Assembly: GCA_012520195.1 (NCBI GenBank)
Contig: JAAYOS010000064.1
Coordinates: 1 to 53,618 of the forward strand
Reading direction: 5' to 3'
DNA: 53,618 nucleotides
From: Clostridiales bacterium
GTDB taxonomy: Bacteria; Bacillota; Clostridia; Oscillospirales; JAAYOS01
Shown here: one piece after another, positions 1-7,271 of the stretch
How positions within the stretch are numbered: the stretch's first letter is position 1
Layout: every line of letters starts with the position of its first letter
Position numbers and translations under genes: made by a program
The notes under the pieces: generated by a model
Told to the model about the DNA's origin: nothing
What the model saw: the letters and a program-made list of their open reading frames with translations, nothing else
The model's database searches: none

Positions 1-38
1 AAGATCGCATTCACGCGTGTGTAATTGGCTGCCATTCT

Positions 39-98
39 AGCGAGCAGTAAGCGAGCTGTAAAATATTTCATTTTGCTACTTGACATTTATTGCTCGCT
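39..98. promoter_or_regulatory. Inverted repeat with one arm inside the ABC-exporter promoter
   Basis: AGCGAGCA at 39-46 is the exact reverse complement of TGCTCGCT at 91-98. The second arm lies between the -35 (80-85) and -10 (104-109) boxes, and a further partial copy (GCGAGC) sits at 51-56. The position would suit a repressor operator with DNA looping, but 8-bp arms 44 bp apart can arise by chance. Confidence 0.3.
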
Positions 99-109
99 GC
101 TATTATAAT
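80..109 (+). promoter_or_regulatory. Sigma-A promoter of the leader ORF and ABC exporter operon
   Basis: The -35 box is a perfect TTGACA at 80-85 and the -10 box a perfect TATAAT at 104-109, with an 18-bp spacer. Transcription should start near 116, giving about 30 nt of 5' leader before the leader ORF at 147. A promoter this good in front of an attenuator suggests that output is controlled mainly by termination downstream. Confidence 0.85.
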
Positions 110-146
110 ATCTTGGAAATGACAACAGTGAAAGGAGGCCGGAAAG

Positions 147-233
147 ATGAATAACTGCATGAAATATATGGAAGTTGATGTGGTATCATTAGTTGACAAT
201 GTGAATGACAACCGGCCTTGCAAATGTAAGTAG
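147..233 (+). CDS. 28-residue leader peptide ORF upstream of the ABC exporter
   Basis: An ATG at 147 follows a near-ideal ribosome site (AAAGGAGG, 131-138) and reads 28 codons to TAG at 231-233. The peptide starts MNNCMKYMEV and ends NRPCKCK, with three cysteines (4, 25, 27). It has no signal peptide or membrane segment. The last codons (Pro-Cys-Lys, 216-224) are also the first strand of a set of competing RNA helices that ends in a terminator at 289-317, so the ORF probably acts through its translation rather than its product. This resembles the arrangement of the B. subtilis bmrB leader in front of bmrC-bmrD, though I see no sequence similarity to BmrB that I can vouch for. A less likely alternative is a small cysteine-containing peptide exported by the transporter. 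Confidence 0.7.
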   Translation: MNNCMKYMEVDVVSLVDNVNDNRPCKCK

Positions 234-317
234 TTGATCTATTTTTGCAAGGGCGAGAACTGTGGCCCTTGTTCATCAGGAAGATTCAGCCGCAGGAAGT
301 ATACCTGCGGTTTTTTT
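212..317 (+). promoter_or_regulatory. Leader-peptide transcription attenuator (competing helices)
   Basis: Five segments can be paired by eye. Segment 1 (216-224) pairs with segment 2 (244-252) over 9 bp. Segment 2 (248-254) pairs with segment 3 (265-271) over 7 bp. Segment 3 (260-266) pairs with segment 4 (289-295) over 7 bp, one of them G-U. Segment 4 (290-296) pairs with segment 5 (304-310) to form the terminator. Each helix excludes its neighbour. A ribosome at the leader stop codon covers segment 1, so 2:3 and then the terminator form. A ribosome held up early leaves 1:2 free to form, then 3:4, the antiterminator. In addition 136-142, overlapping the leader ribosome site, can pair with 212-218. 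The helices are seen; the switching is inferred. Confidence 0.7.
289..317 (+). terminator. Rho-independent terminator within the exporter leader
   Basis: A 7-bp GC-rich stem (CCGCAGG 290-296 with CCTGCGG 304-310), extended by a G-U pair, has a 7-nt loop and is followed by seven T residues (311-317). It lies between the leader ORF and the TTG start of the first ABC gene at 380, so it must be overcome for the exporter to be made. Confidence 0.85.
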
Positions 318-379
318 CAGTCTATATTGAAAAAAGTCCGGATGTGGAAGACAGGGGCAAAAACTTAGGAGGAAAATGC

Positions 380-2164
380 TTGAACAGAGAGAGAATCAGA
401 GCATTGTTCGGATATCTAAAGGGCTATAGGCATCTACTGCTGATCAGTCTCTTCATAATGTTATCCGAGCTTATATTTGCTTTTATATCACCACTATTCT
501 TTTCGGTTACTATTGACTCGGTGCTCGACACCAAACCGCTGGACACTGCTCCCGACTTTATTGCTTGGTTAGTCGCTGCAGTTGGCGGTGTTGAGAACAT
601 TCGGAGAAATCTATGGATAGTAGCTGTAGCGATCGTCACCCTTCAGATTATTCGAGGTGCCTTAACCTTTAGTCGCAGTTATTCAACAAACAAGGCCTCG
701 GAGGGCACTATCAAGAAGCTTCGTGACAGGCTGTATTCGCATGTCCAGAATCTACCGTTTAAGTACCATGTGTCAGCTCAAACCGGTGACTTGCTTCAGA
801 GAGCCACAAACGATTTAGATACGATTCGCAGGTTTATAGCTGGTTCAATGCTTGAGCTTGTCCGTACGGTAATGCTTTTTGTAGTCGGAATCTTTGTAAT
901 GTCCAGAATCCATGTGCCTCTTACATTTCTTTCCCTTCTTTTTTCGCCTGCAATAGTGTTTACTTCACTCTATTTCTTCAGGAAGATCCAGAAGATGTTT
1001 ACAGAGGTCGAGGAGGCGGACAGTAAGGTATTTACGTTGGTTCAGGAGAACCTGACCGGGGCGAGGGTCGTTCGCGCCTTTGGGCGTCAAAAATTTGAAC
1101 TCAACAAGTTTAACGAAGGGAACGAGGAACTTCGTAATGAGATAATCAAACTCAATAACTTGTTTTCATACCTTTGGGGTTCGCTTGATTTCATAAGTGG
1201 GGCGCAGATTGTCATTGTTGCTGTATTTGGTATTATCTTTACAGTAAACGGAAGCCTGACACTTGGTCAGTACACTGCGTTTATGAGTTATGTGCACATG
1301 TTCATATGGCCTCTGAGGGGCTTTGGCCGTGTTCTATCCGATTTCGGAAGGACTCTGATAGCTGTTAGCAGAGTGCAGGAGATACTCAACGAAAAAGAGG
1401 AAGATTTCTACGAAGGACTAGAGCCTGATATAAGCGGCGACATTGTATTTGAAAATGTCTGCTTCTCATATGACGATAAAAAGGTCCTCGACAACCTCAA
1501 TATGATTGTCAAAGGTGGCCAGACCGTAGCAATTCTGGGCGGTACAGGCTCCGGAAAGTCGACACTGATTCAGCTACTGCAGCGTCTGTATGACATTCAG
1601 AGCGGCAGCATTAAGATAAGCGGCGTAGACATAAATGATATTAACAAGAAGTATCTGCGCGATAGGATAGGCATAGTGCTCCAGGAACCGTTCCTGTACT
1701 CAAGGACTATACTCGAAAACATTGCTATTAAGACAGATAAACCAGACATCGAAAGGGTACAGGAGGCCTCACGTATAGCCTCCGTACACGATGACATCGA
1801 GAGATTTGAACTTGGCTACAACACTGTTGTCGGAGAACGCGGAGTGACCCTCTCAGGTGGACAGAAACAGCGTGTTGCGATTGCTCGTGCACTTGTAAGC
1901 GAAAGTGATATCCTTATTTTTGATGACTCGCTGTCAGCTGTAGACACAAAGACCGACGCAAGTATAAGGGAGGCCCTGAAAAGCCGTAGACAGGGTACAA
2001 CTACATTCATTATTTCTCACCGTATTACGACCCTAATGGAAGCAGACAGGATATTCGTCCTTAAGGATGGCCGGGTCGTTGAACAGGGGACGCATGAAGA
2101 GCTTATGGATATCGGTGGAATATACAGAAAGACCTATGAAATTCAATCTTCACAGGTCGTTTAA
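380..2164 (+). CDS. ABC exporter half-transporter, degenerate-site subunit (BmrC/TM287-like)
   Basis: A 594-residue fused membrane plus ATPase half-exporter acting at the cytoplasmic membrane, probably for drugs or other amphiphiles. The TTG start at 380 is chosen because TTAGGAGG (365-372) lies 7 nt upstream; the same frame stays open further 5' but runs through the attenuator. The transmembrane domain occupies about residues 15-310. Walker A GGTGSGKST is at about 387-395, signature LSGGQKQ at 491-497, and Walker B ends in D515-D516, so the usual catalytic glutamate is aspartate. That substitution is characteristic of one partner of heterodimeric exporters such as BmrCD and TM287/288. The partner gene follows after 30 bp. 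Expression is probably set by the attenuator at 212-317. The substrate is not deducible. Confidence 0.92.
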   Translation: MNRERIRALFGYLKGYRHLLLISLFIMLSELIFAFISPLFFSVTIDSVLDTKPLDTAPDFIAWLVAAVGGVENIRRNLWIVAVAIVTLQIIRGALTFSRSYSTNKASEGTIKKLRDRLYSHVQNLPFKYHVSAQTGDLLQRATNDLDTIRRFIAGSMLELVRTVMLFVVGIFVMSRIHVPLTFLSLLFSPAIVFTSLYFFRKIQKMFTEVEEADSKVFTLVQENLTGARVVRAFGRQKFELNKFNEGNEELRNEIIKLNNLFSYLWGSLDFISGAQIVIVAVFGIIFTVNGSLTLGQYTAFMSYVHMFIWPLRGFGRVLSDFGRTLIAVSRVQEILNEKEEDFYEGLEPDISGDIVFENVCFSYDDKKVLDNLNMIVKGGQTVAILGGTGSGKSTLIQLLQRLYDIQSGSIKISGVDINDINKKYLRDRIGIVLQEPFLYSRTILENIAIKTDKPDIERVQEASRIASVHDDIERFELGYNTVVGERGVTLSGGQKQRVAIARALVSESDILIFDDSLSAVDTKTDASIREALKSRRQGTTTFIISHRITTLMEADRIFVLKDGRVVEQGTHEELMDIGGIYRKTYEIQSSQVV

Positions 2165-2194
2165 TAAACACACTACAAAGGGCGTGAAAAGAAC

Positions 2195-4030
2195 GTGAGC
2201 GTTATTCAGGAACAAGATTACAGTGCCCGCAAAGTTGATCTCAAAACATGGCGTAAAATCCTCGGATATGCCGCTAATAACAAGAAATATATTTTCATAG
2301 CTGTTTTCTTCGGTATGCTTACCGGAATACTTGACCTCTGCACCAATTATGTCTCTATGTGGGCTATAGACGGATTTATAAGTCCCAAGAATACAGAGCG
2401 CCTGCCCATCTTCATTATTGTGGCTGTGCTCATACAGATTGGGTTTGCACTCTTTACCATACTGTTTGTACAGGCTTGCGGTAAGCTAGAAGCACATCTT
2501 TCGGCGGATATCCGCAAAGAGGCATTCACCCGCCTACAGACCATGAGCTTTTCATACTTCGACAAGACACCCGTTGGCTATCTTGTAACAAGACTGACAA
2601 ACGATGTCTCGCGCTCTACCGAAACTGTGTCATGGAGCTTTATTGACCTAGGATGGGGAAGCATGGCAATTGTTGCAAGTCTTGTAGGTATGTTTTTGGT
2701 CAATACAAGGCTCGCGCTTATTATCATTGCTGCGATGCCGATCATGGTTCTGGTTTCAGTAGTATTTCAGAAGCAAATACTTAAGTACCAGAGAAAATCC
2801 CGTAGACTTAACAGCATGATAACTTCGTCCTTCAATGAAGGCATCATGGGTGCTCGTACAACAAAAACCCTTGTTAGGGAAGAACTAAACAACAGAGACA
2901 TGTTTGCTCTTACAGACAGAATGCGCCGTGCTTCAATGCGTGCCATAACCGTTTCGGCTCTATATATGCCTGTAGCATCGCTTGTGATCAGCATTGCAAT
3001 TGGTTTGGTTTTGAACAGAGGCGGCTTCTATGTATTGGGCGGCTATATCACGATTGGACAGCTAAACTTTTTCATAACAATCGGCAACTTTATGTTCGAG
3101 CCGATAAGAAACTTTTCAAGAATCTTTGCTGAGCTCCAGACTTCACAGGCTGCTGCAGAACGGGTAGCGGAGGTTCTCGATGCGCGCTCCGATATAATCG
3201 ATCCGGATGAGATTGTGGCAAAATACGGAGACATGTTTGAGGCCAAGACCGAGAACTGGGAACCAATAAGAGGAGATGTTGAGTTTAGAAACGTATCCTT
3301 TAGTTACAAGGACGGGGAAGAGGTTCTGAAAAACTTCAGCCTAAAGGTCAAGGCAGGAGAAAATATTGCCCTAGTCGGTGAAACAGGGAGCGGCAAGTCC
3401 ACCATCGTTAATCTCATCTGCAGATTCTACGAGCCCCAGGAGGGCACAATACTCATAGATGGTAAAGACATACGAGAGAGAAGTCAGCTCTGGCTTCAAT
3501 CAAACTTAGGGTACGTTCTGCAATCTCCCCAGCTTTTCTCGGGCACCATACGTGAAAACATCAGGTATGGAAAGCTGGATGCAAGCGACGAAGAGGTGGA
3601 GAATGCAGCCAAAATGGTCGGTGCCCATGAGTTCATAATGGATCTTCCCAAAGGATACGATACCGAAGTGGGAGAGGGAGGCGGCAGGATATCCACTGGA
3701 CAAAAACAGTTGATTTCCTTTGCCCGGGCTATCATCGCCGACCCGAAGATATTTGTCCTCGACGAGGCTACAAGCTCCATCGATACCGAGTCTGAGACGA
3801 AGATCCAAAAGGCGAGCGAGAGATTGCTTCGTAACAGAACAAGCTTTATTATCGCCCATAGGTTATCTACAATTAGAGATGCTGACCGTATCCTTGTAAT
3901 AGACAGTGGTGAGGTAATTGAGCAGGGTAGCCACAATGAGCTGATGGAGCTAAAAGGTTACTACTACGAACTGTATACAAATCAGTTCAAGACAGAAAAG
4001 ATACAGGAATCTGTTCAGGCTCTGGATTAG
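2195..4030 (+). CDS. ABC exporter half-transporter, catalytic-site subunit (BmrD/TM288-like)
   Basis: 611 residues, the partner of the gene at 380-2164. The GTG start at 2195 is the first usable codon after the upstream stop; the ribosome site (AAAGGG, 2178-2183) is modest. An N-terminal six-helix domain runs to about residue 340 and is followed by an ATPase with Walker A GETGSGKST (about 395-403), an unusual signature ISTGQKQ (499-505) and Walker B FVLDEATSS with the catalytic glutamate E524. In heterodimeric exporters the degenerate ATP site combines the aspartate-type Walker B of one subunit with a divergent signature in the other, and exactly this pattern is seen here. A terminator follows at 4076-4128, making these two genes and the leader one transcription unit. 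Confidence 0.92.
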   Translation: MSVIQEQDYSARKVDLKTWRKILGYAANNKKYIFIAVFFGMLTGILDLCTNYVSMWAIDGFISPKNTERLPIFIIVAVLIQIGFALFTILFVQACGKLEAHLSADIRKEAFTRLQTMSFSYFDKTPVGYLVTRLTNDVSRSTETVSWSFIDLGWGSMAIVASLVGMFLVNTRLALIIIAAMPIMVLVSVVFQKQILKYQRKSRRLNSMITSSFNEGIMGARTTKTLVREELNNRDMFALTDRMRRASMRAITVSALYMPVASLVISIAIGLVLNRGGFYVLGGYITIGQLNFFITIGNFMFEPIRNFSRIFAELQTSQAAAERVAEVLDARSDIIDPDEIVAKYGDMFEAKTENWEPIRGDVEFRNVSFSYKDGEEVLKNFSLKVKAGENIALVGETGSGKSTIVNLICRFYEPQEGTILIDGKDIRERSQLWLQSNLGYVLQSPQLFSGTIRENIRYGKLDASDEEVENAAKMVGAHEFIMDLPKGYDTEVGEGGGRISTGQKQLISFARAIIADPKIFVLDEATSSIDTESETKIQKASERLLRNRTSFIIAHRLSTIRDADRILVIDSGEVIEQGSHNELMELKGYYYELYTNQFKTEKIQESVQALD

Positions 4031-4075
4031 TTCATTAGGCCGTGATTTCTGTTAATATGGACACTGTAAGAGATG

Positions 4076-4128
4076 AATGGGACGGGTGTTTGTTTAGATG
4101 ATCACAAACAGATATCCGTCCCATTTTT
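4076..4128 (+). terminator. Terminator of the ABC exporter operon
   Basis: TGGGACGG (4078-4085) pairs with CCGTCCCA (4116-4123), extended outward by two A-T pairs. A second inner stem (TGTTTG 4087-4092 with CAAACA 4105-4110) is followed by a T run (4124-4128). Confidence 0.85.
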
Positions 4129-4206
4129 CTTATGTATTTGTCTATGACAGGAGGACAACTTCGATTTATTTACGCTTTAGCGCTTCACTTTCATAAAAAA
4201 ATATGG

Positions 4207-4240
4207 TATTATAGTTTATATAACTAGCGTACTAAACTAG
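4207..4240 (+). promoter_or_regulatory. Possible promoter and CTAG-type operator for the yerC operon
   Basis: A -10-like TATTAT is at 4207-4212; no strong -35 is seen. Just downstream are two copies of AACTAG (4222-4227 and 4235-4240) flanking GTACTA (4229-4234), and TAGTTTA (4212-4218) mirrors TAAACTA (4233-4239). TrpR operators in E. coli are built from CTAG half-sites, and the first gene encodes a TrpR-fold protein, so autoregulation is a reasonable guess. About 95 bp of AT-rich leader with no other feature separates this from the gene. Confidence 0.35.
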
Positions 4241-4335
4241 GATGGCTACAAGTATCCCTATCAATAATCGGTTAAAAAATTAGTAGAATTCAATAATGAA
4301 AAAAATAAAGAATGCAATAAAGTGAGGAATTACCT

Positions 4336-4623
4336 ATGAAATCAAGACTAAAAGATCCTAAGATGGATGAACTCTTTTTAGCTATTATGTCACTGGAGAC
4401 ACTCGAGGAGTGTTATTCCTTTTTTGACGATCTTTGCACGGTTTCGGAACTAAAAGCAATGGAGCAGCGCTATCAAGTAGCAAAGATGCTCAACAAGGGA
4501 TGCGTATACAGTGAGATTGCTGCTGAGACTGGTGCCAGCTCGGCCACTATAAGTCGTGTTAACCGCTCACTATTGTATGGGTCGGACGGCTATAAAATTG
4601 CTCTCTCAAGGCTGGAGGAGTAA
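4336..4623 (+). CDS. yerC: YerC/YecD-family TrpR-like DNA-binding protein
   Basis: 95 residues, ATG start with GTGAGG upstream. The protein matches the YerC/YecD family, small TrpR-superfamily helix-turn-helix proteins of Firmicutes: an N-terminal helical part (LETLEECYSFFDDLCTVSEL) leads into the recognition region (YSEIAAETGASSATISRVN, about residues 58-76). It is probably a dimeric transcription regulator; its ligand and targets are not known to me. The stop codon overlaps the ATG of the next gene (TAATG), so translation of the two is coupled. A CTAG-containing repeat just downstream of a possible promoter suggests self-repression. Confidence 0.88.
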   Translation: MKSRLKDPKMDELFLAIMSLETLEECYSFFDDLCTVSELKAMEQRYQVAKMLNKGCVYSEIAAETGASSATISRVNRSLLYGSDGYKIALSRLEE

Positions 4624-5402
4624 TGGCTTACGAAGTCTTAGCCGCTGCCTACGACCACCTGACGAGCGACGTAGACTATGAATCTACAGCATCTTCTGTT
4701 GTGGATTTGCTTCGCCGTAACGGCGTAAAAGACGGGATCGTTCTCGATCTGGCTTGCGGCACAGGGACACTGTCCTATCTTCTGGCTGAAGAGGGATACG
4801 AGGTTATCGGTGTCGATGCCTCTGCTGAGATGCTTTCTGTGGCCGAGCAGAAAAGGGACTCCAGGTCAACATACACGCAGCCTATATTTATTATGCAGGA
4901 TATGCGTGAGCTCGATCTTTATGGAACAGTCGATGCTTGCATATGTATGCTCGATAGTGTCAACTATATAACTGTACCTGAAAACCTTCTTGAGGTGTTC
5001 AGGCGCGTCCACTTGTTTCTGAATCCCGGGGGGATTTTTCTATTTGACATTAACACTCCCGTACACTTCTCAGAAGTAGAAGGAAGAACTTTTTATGATG
5101 AGGATGATCAGGAGGGAGTCTTCTGTGTATGGAGAGTAGCCCGGACGGATGAGGACGCTCTATTCCAATATTGCGTTGACCTCTTCTTCCGTGACGATGA
5201 GTCTCCAGATATGTGGCGGAGACAAAGTGAAGAGCACTACGAGTATGCATATAGTCCTGAAGCTGTAGAATCGATGCTTCGGAGGGCAGGGTTTATAAAC
5301 ATTGAGCTTCGTAGTAGTATCAGTGGTGATAAGCTTACAGGTACTGAAAGGCGAGCATACATTTTGGCTTTCAAGTCACCTGATCAACCTGAGGAGGTTT
5401 AG
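4623..5402 (+). CDS. Class I SAM-dependent methyltransferase
   Basis: 259 residues, starting in the TAATG overlap with yerC. The glycine-rich SAM loop is LDLACGTGTLSYLL (about residues 41-54), followed by an acidic residue at the end of the second strand (EVIGVDAS) and a motif-IV-like stretch (DACICMLDSVNYI). The N-terminus (YEVLAAAYDHLTSDVDYE) is typical of small-molecule or UbiE-like methyltransferases. No substrate-specific domain is present. The downstream gene follows after 3 bp, making it part of a yerC-methyltransferase-hslO-yihY operon. Confidence 0.85.
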   Translation: MAYEVLAAAYDHLTSDVDYESTASSVVDLLRRNGVKDGIVLDLACGTGTLSYLLAEEGYEVIGVDASAEMLSVAEQKRDSRSTYTQPIFIMQDMRELDLYGTVDACICMLDSVNYITVPENLLEVFRRVHLFLNPGGIFLFDINTPVHFSEVEGRTFYDEDDQEGVFCVWRVARTDEDALFQYCVDLFFRDDESPDMWRRQSEEHYEYAYSPEAVESMLRRAGFINIELRSSISGDKLTGTERRAYILAFKSPDQPEEV

Positions 5403-5405
5403 TAT

Positions 5406-6299
5406 TTGGGTAAAATAGTACGAATGCGCAGTGAAGACGGTTTTTTGCTTGCTAGCGCAATAGATAGCACAGACATCGTGGCTGAAGCCACAAGAATCCA
5501 CCAAACATCTGCAACTGCAAGTGCGGCACTGGGAAGAGCTTTGTCAATTACTTCTCTAATCGGGAAGACGATCAAAGCGCAGGATGGATCGGTTACTCTT
5601 CAGTTCAAGGGTGGTGGCCCCGGAGGTACTTTAATTACAGTATCCGATACCGAAGGCAACGTTCGAGGCTATATTCAGCACCCCAATGCAGATGTGGCAC
5701 GTAAGCCGAATGGCAAGCTAGATGTCGGCGGCCTTATAGGTACAGATGGCATTCTAACTGTCATTAAAGATCTGGGTATGGGAGAGCCATATATAGGGAC
5801 AGTTAGCCTCTTGAGCGGTGAGATTGCGGAGGATGTTGCCTTGTATTTTGCCGAGAGCGAACAGATACCAACTGTTTGCGCCGCGGGGGTGCTCGTAAAC
5901 CCGGACGGCTCAATACAGTGTTCTGGCGCTTATATTCTGCAGCTGATGCCCGGATATGATGAGCAAATAATCGACAAGCTCGAACGGCAGGTTCTGAAGG
6001 CAGAATCCGTTACAGATATGCTCAGAAAAGGATTTGGTCCCGAAGAGATGTTGAGGACTATCCTAAAGGAAGAGGACCTTGTTGAGCTTGAAGAGCTTTC
6101 AGCAGAGTACCGCTGCTATTGTAGCAAAGAACGTGTTACAGGAGCGCTTGTAAGCATAGGTGAAAAAGACCTCCGTGACATGATCTCTGAGCAGGGCAGT
6201 GCTGAAGTGACCTGCCAGTTCTGTGATAAAATATACAACTTTTCTGAGGATGAACTGACTCAAATTCTGCAGTTTGCTTTGAATAAGCAGGATGTGTAG
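5406..6299 (+). CDS. hslO: Hsp33 redox-regulated holdase chaperone
   Basis: 297 residues with a TTG start at 5406; GAGGAGG at 5391-5397 is 8 nt upstream. Hsp33 is a cytoplasmic chaperone activated by oxidation, which releases zinc from a four-cysteine centre. The N-terminal domain shows the family motif LQFKGGGPGGTL (about residues 73-84), and the C-terminal zinc module is CYCSKE plus CQFC near residues 238-275, so all four cysteines are kept. The length is usual for the family. It lies in the yerC operon, 33 bp before the YihY-like gene. Confidence 0.96.
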   Translation: MGKIVRMRSEDGFLLASAIDSTDIVAEATRIHQTSATASAALGRALSITSLIGKTIKAQDGSVTLQFKGGGPGGTLITVSDTEGNVRGYIQHPNADVARKPNGKLDVGGLIGTDGILTVIKDLGMGEPYIGTVSLLSGEIAEDVALYFAESEQIPTVCAAGVLVNPDGSIQCSGAYILQLMPGYDEQIIDKLERQVLKAESVTDMLRKGFGPEEMLRTILKEEDLVELEELSAEYRCYCSKERVTGALVSIGEKDLRDMISEQGSAEVTCQFCDKIYNFSEDELTQILQFALNKQDV

Positions 6300-6332
6300 A
6301 GAATAACAGTAATATGAGAGTGTGAAATTTGA

Positions 6333-7265
6333 TTGAAAAAGGATTCAAATGGGAGTAATGAGGTTTTTTCCGATAACCCTCTTGCACTCAAAATAAGAGG
6401 ATTTTTTCTTAGAGTTTCTGAGCGGGTTCGCTCTTTCTTGCGCAATGAAAAACGCCGCCGTTTGAGGGCGGCGTTAGAATTTTTACAATCCCTTGCGAGG
6501 GATAATATTATTGGGATAGCTGCACAGACAGCCTTTTTCTTACTGCTCTCACTGTTTCCGTTGATAGCAGTTGCAAGTGCCGTGCTTTCGCAATATTCCG
6601 ATGTTTTGGGAAATGAGCTTTTCAGCTATTTTCTGCCTGAACCTGTAGTCGAAGTTTTGATACCCCTAATTGATGAGATAGGTAATAGGGAACTCTCAGG
6701 TGAACCAATTTTGTCTGTGCTACTGTCACTTTGGTCAGGTTCGACTGGCATATGGGCACTAATGAAAGGAATCTGCAAAGCATATACCGGAGAGTACCCG
6801 CAGATGACGATAGTGAAAAGACTTATTGCTCTACTATTTGTGGTCGTTTTTCTGCTTCTATTGGCAATTGGGCTCTCCTTCTGGGTTATCGGCAGTGGCC
6901 TGATAAGTAAGACAGGTGGCATTATATCAACACTAATATATCCGTTGAAGTACCTCGGTGCATTCTTCGGGATACTGATATTTAACCTCGGTCTCTATTC
7001 GTATACACCAGGGTACGATCTCAGTAAAAGTAACTTGTTACCGGGAGCATTTGCGGCGTCAGCAGGCTGGATGGTCGCAAACGTGGGATTTGAGATATAC
7101 ATCAAACATTTCAAAAACTACTCCGCGATATATGGCAGCATCGGAGCTTTTCTGGGTCTTTTACTCTGGCTGTTTGTAATCAGTGCAGTAATACTCGTTG
7201 GTGCTGAAATCAATGCAGCCGTATTCCTCTTCAGAGCCAAGAGTGATGTCGGGCCAAAAGGCTGA
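6333..7265 (+). CDS. YihY/BrkB-family inner membrane protein
   Basis: 310 residues, TTG start directly after an in-frame TGA; the ribosome site (GAGAGTG) is weak, so the start is uncertain. The protein has a basic cytoplasmic N-terminus and about six transmembrane segments, with the family pattern AAQTAFFLLLSLFPLIA (about residues 62-78) and the later SGSTGIWALMKGICKAY and YGSIGAFLGLLLWLFV blocks. The family is widespread and was once misnamed RNase BN; its function is unsettled. It is the last gene of its operon and converges on pdxA with 6 bp between stop codons and no obvious terminator. Confidence 0.9.
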   Translation: MKKDSNGSNEVFSDNPLALKIRGFFLRVSERVRSFLRNEKRRRLRAALEFLQSLARDNIIGIAAQTAFFLLLSLFPLIAVASAVLSQYSDVLGNELFSYFLPEPVVEVLIPLIDEIGNRELSGEPILSVLLSLWSGSTGIWALMKGICKAYTGEYPQMTIVKRLIALLFVVVFLLLLAIGLSFWVIGSGLISKTGGIISTLIYPLKYLGAFFGILIFNLGLYSYTPGYDLSKSNLLPGAFAASAGWMVANVGFEIYIKHFKNYSAIYGSIGAFLGLLLWLFVISAVILVGAEINAAVFLFRAKSDVGPKG

Positions 7266-7271
7266 ATCGTG

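Noticed and set aside
245-379. N-terminal extension of the first ABC gene
   Set aside because: The extended frame runs through the terminator hairpin and lacks a ribosome site, whereas TTG 380 has an ideal one.
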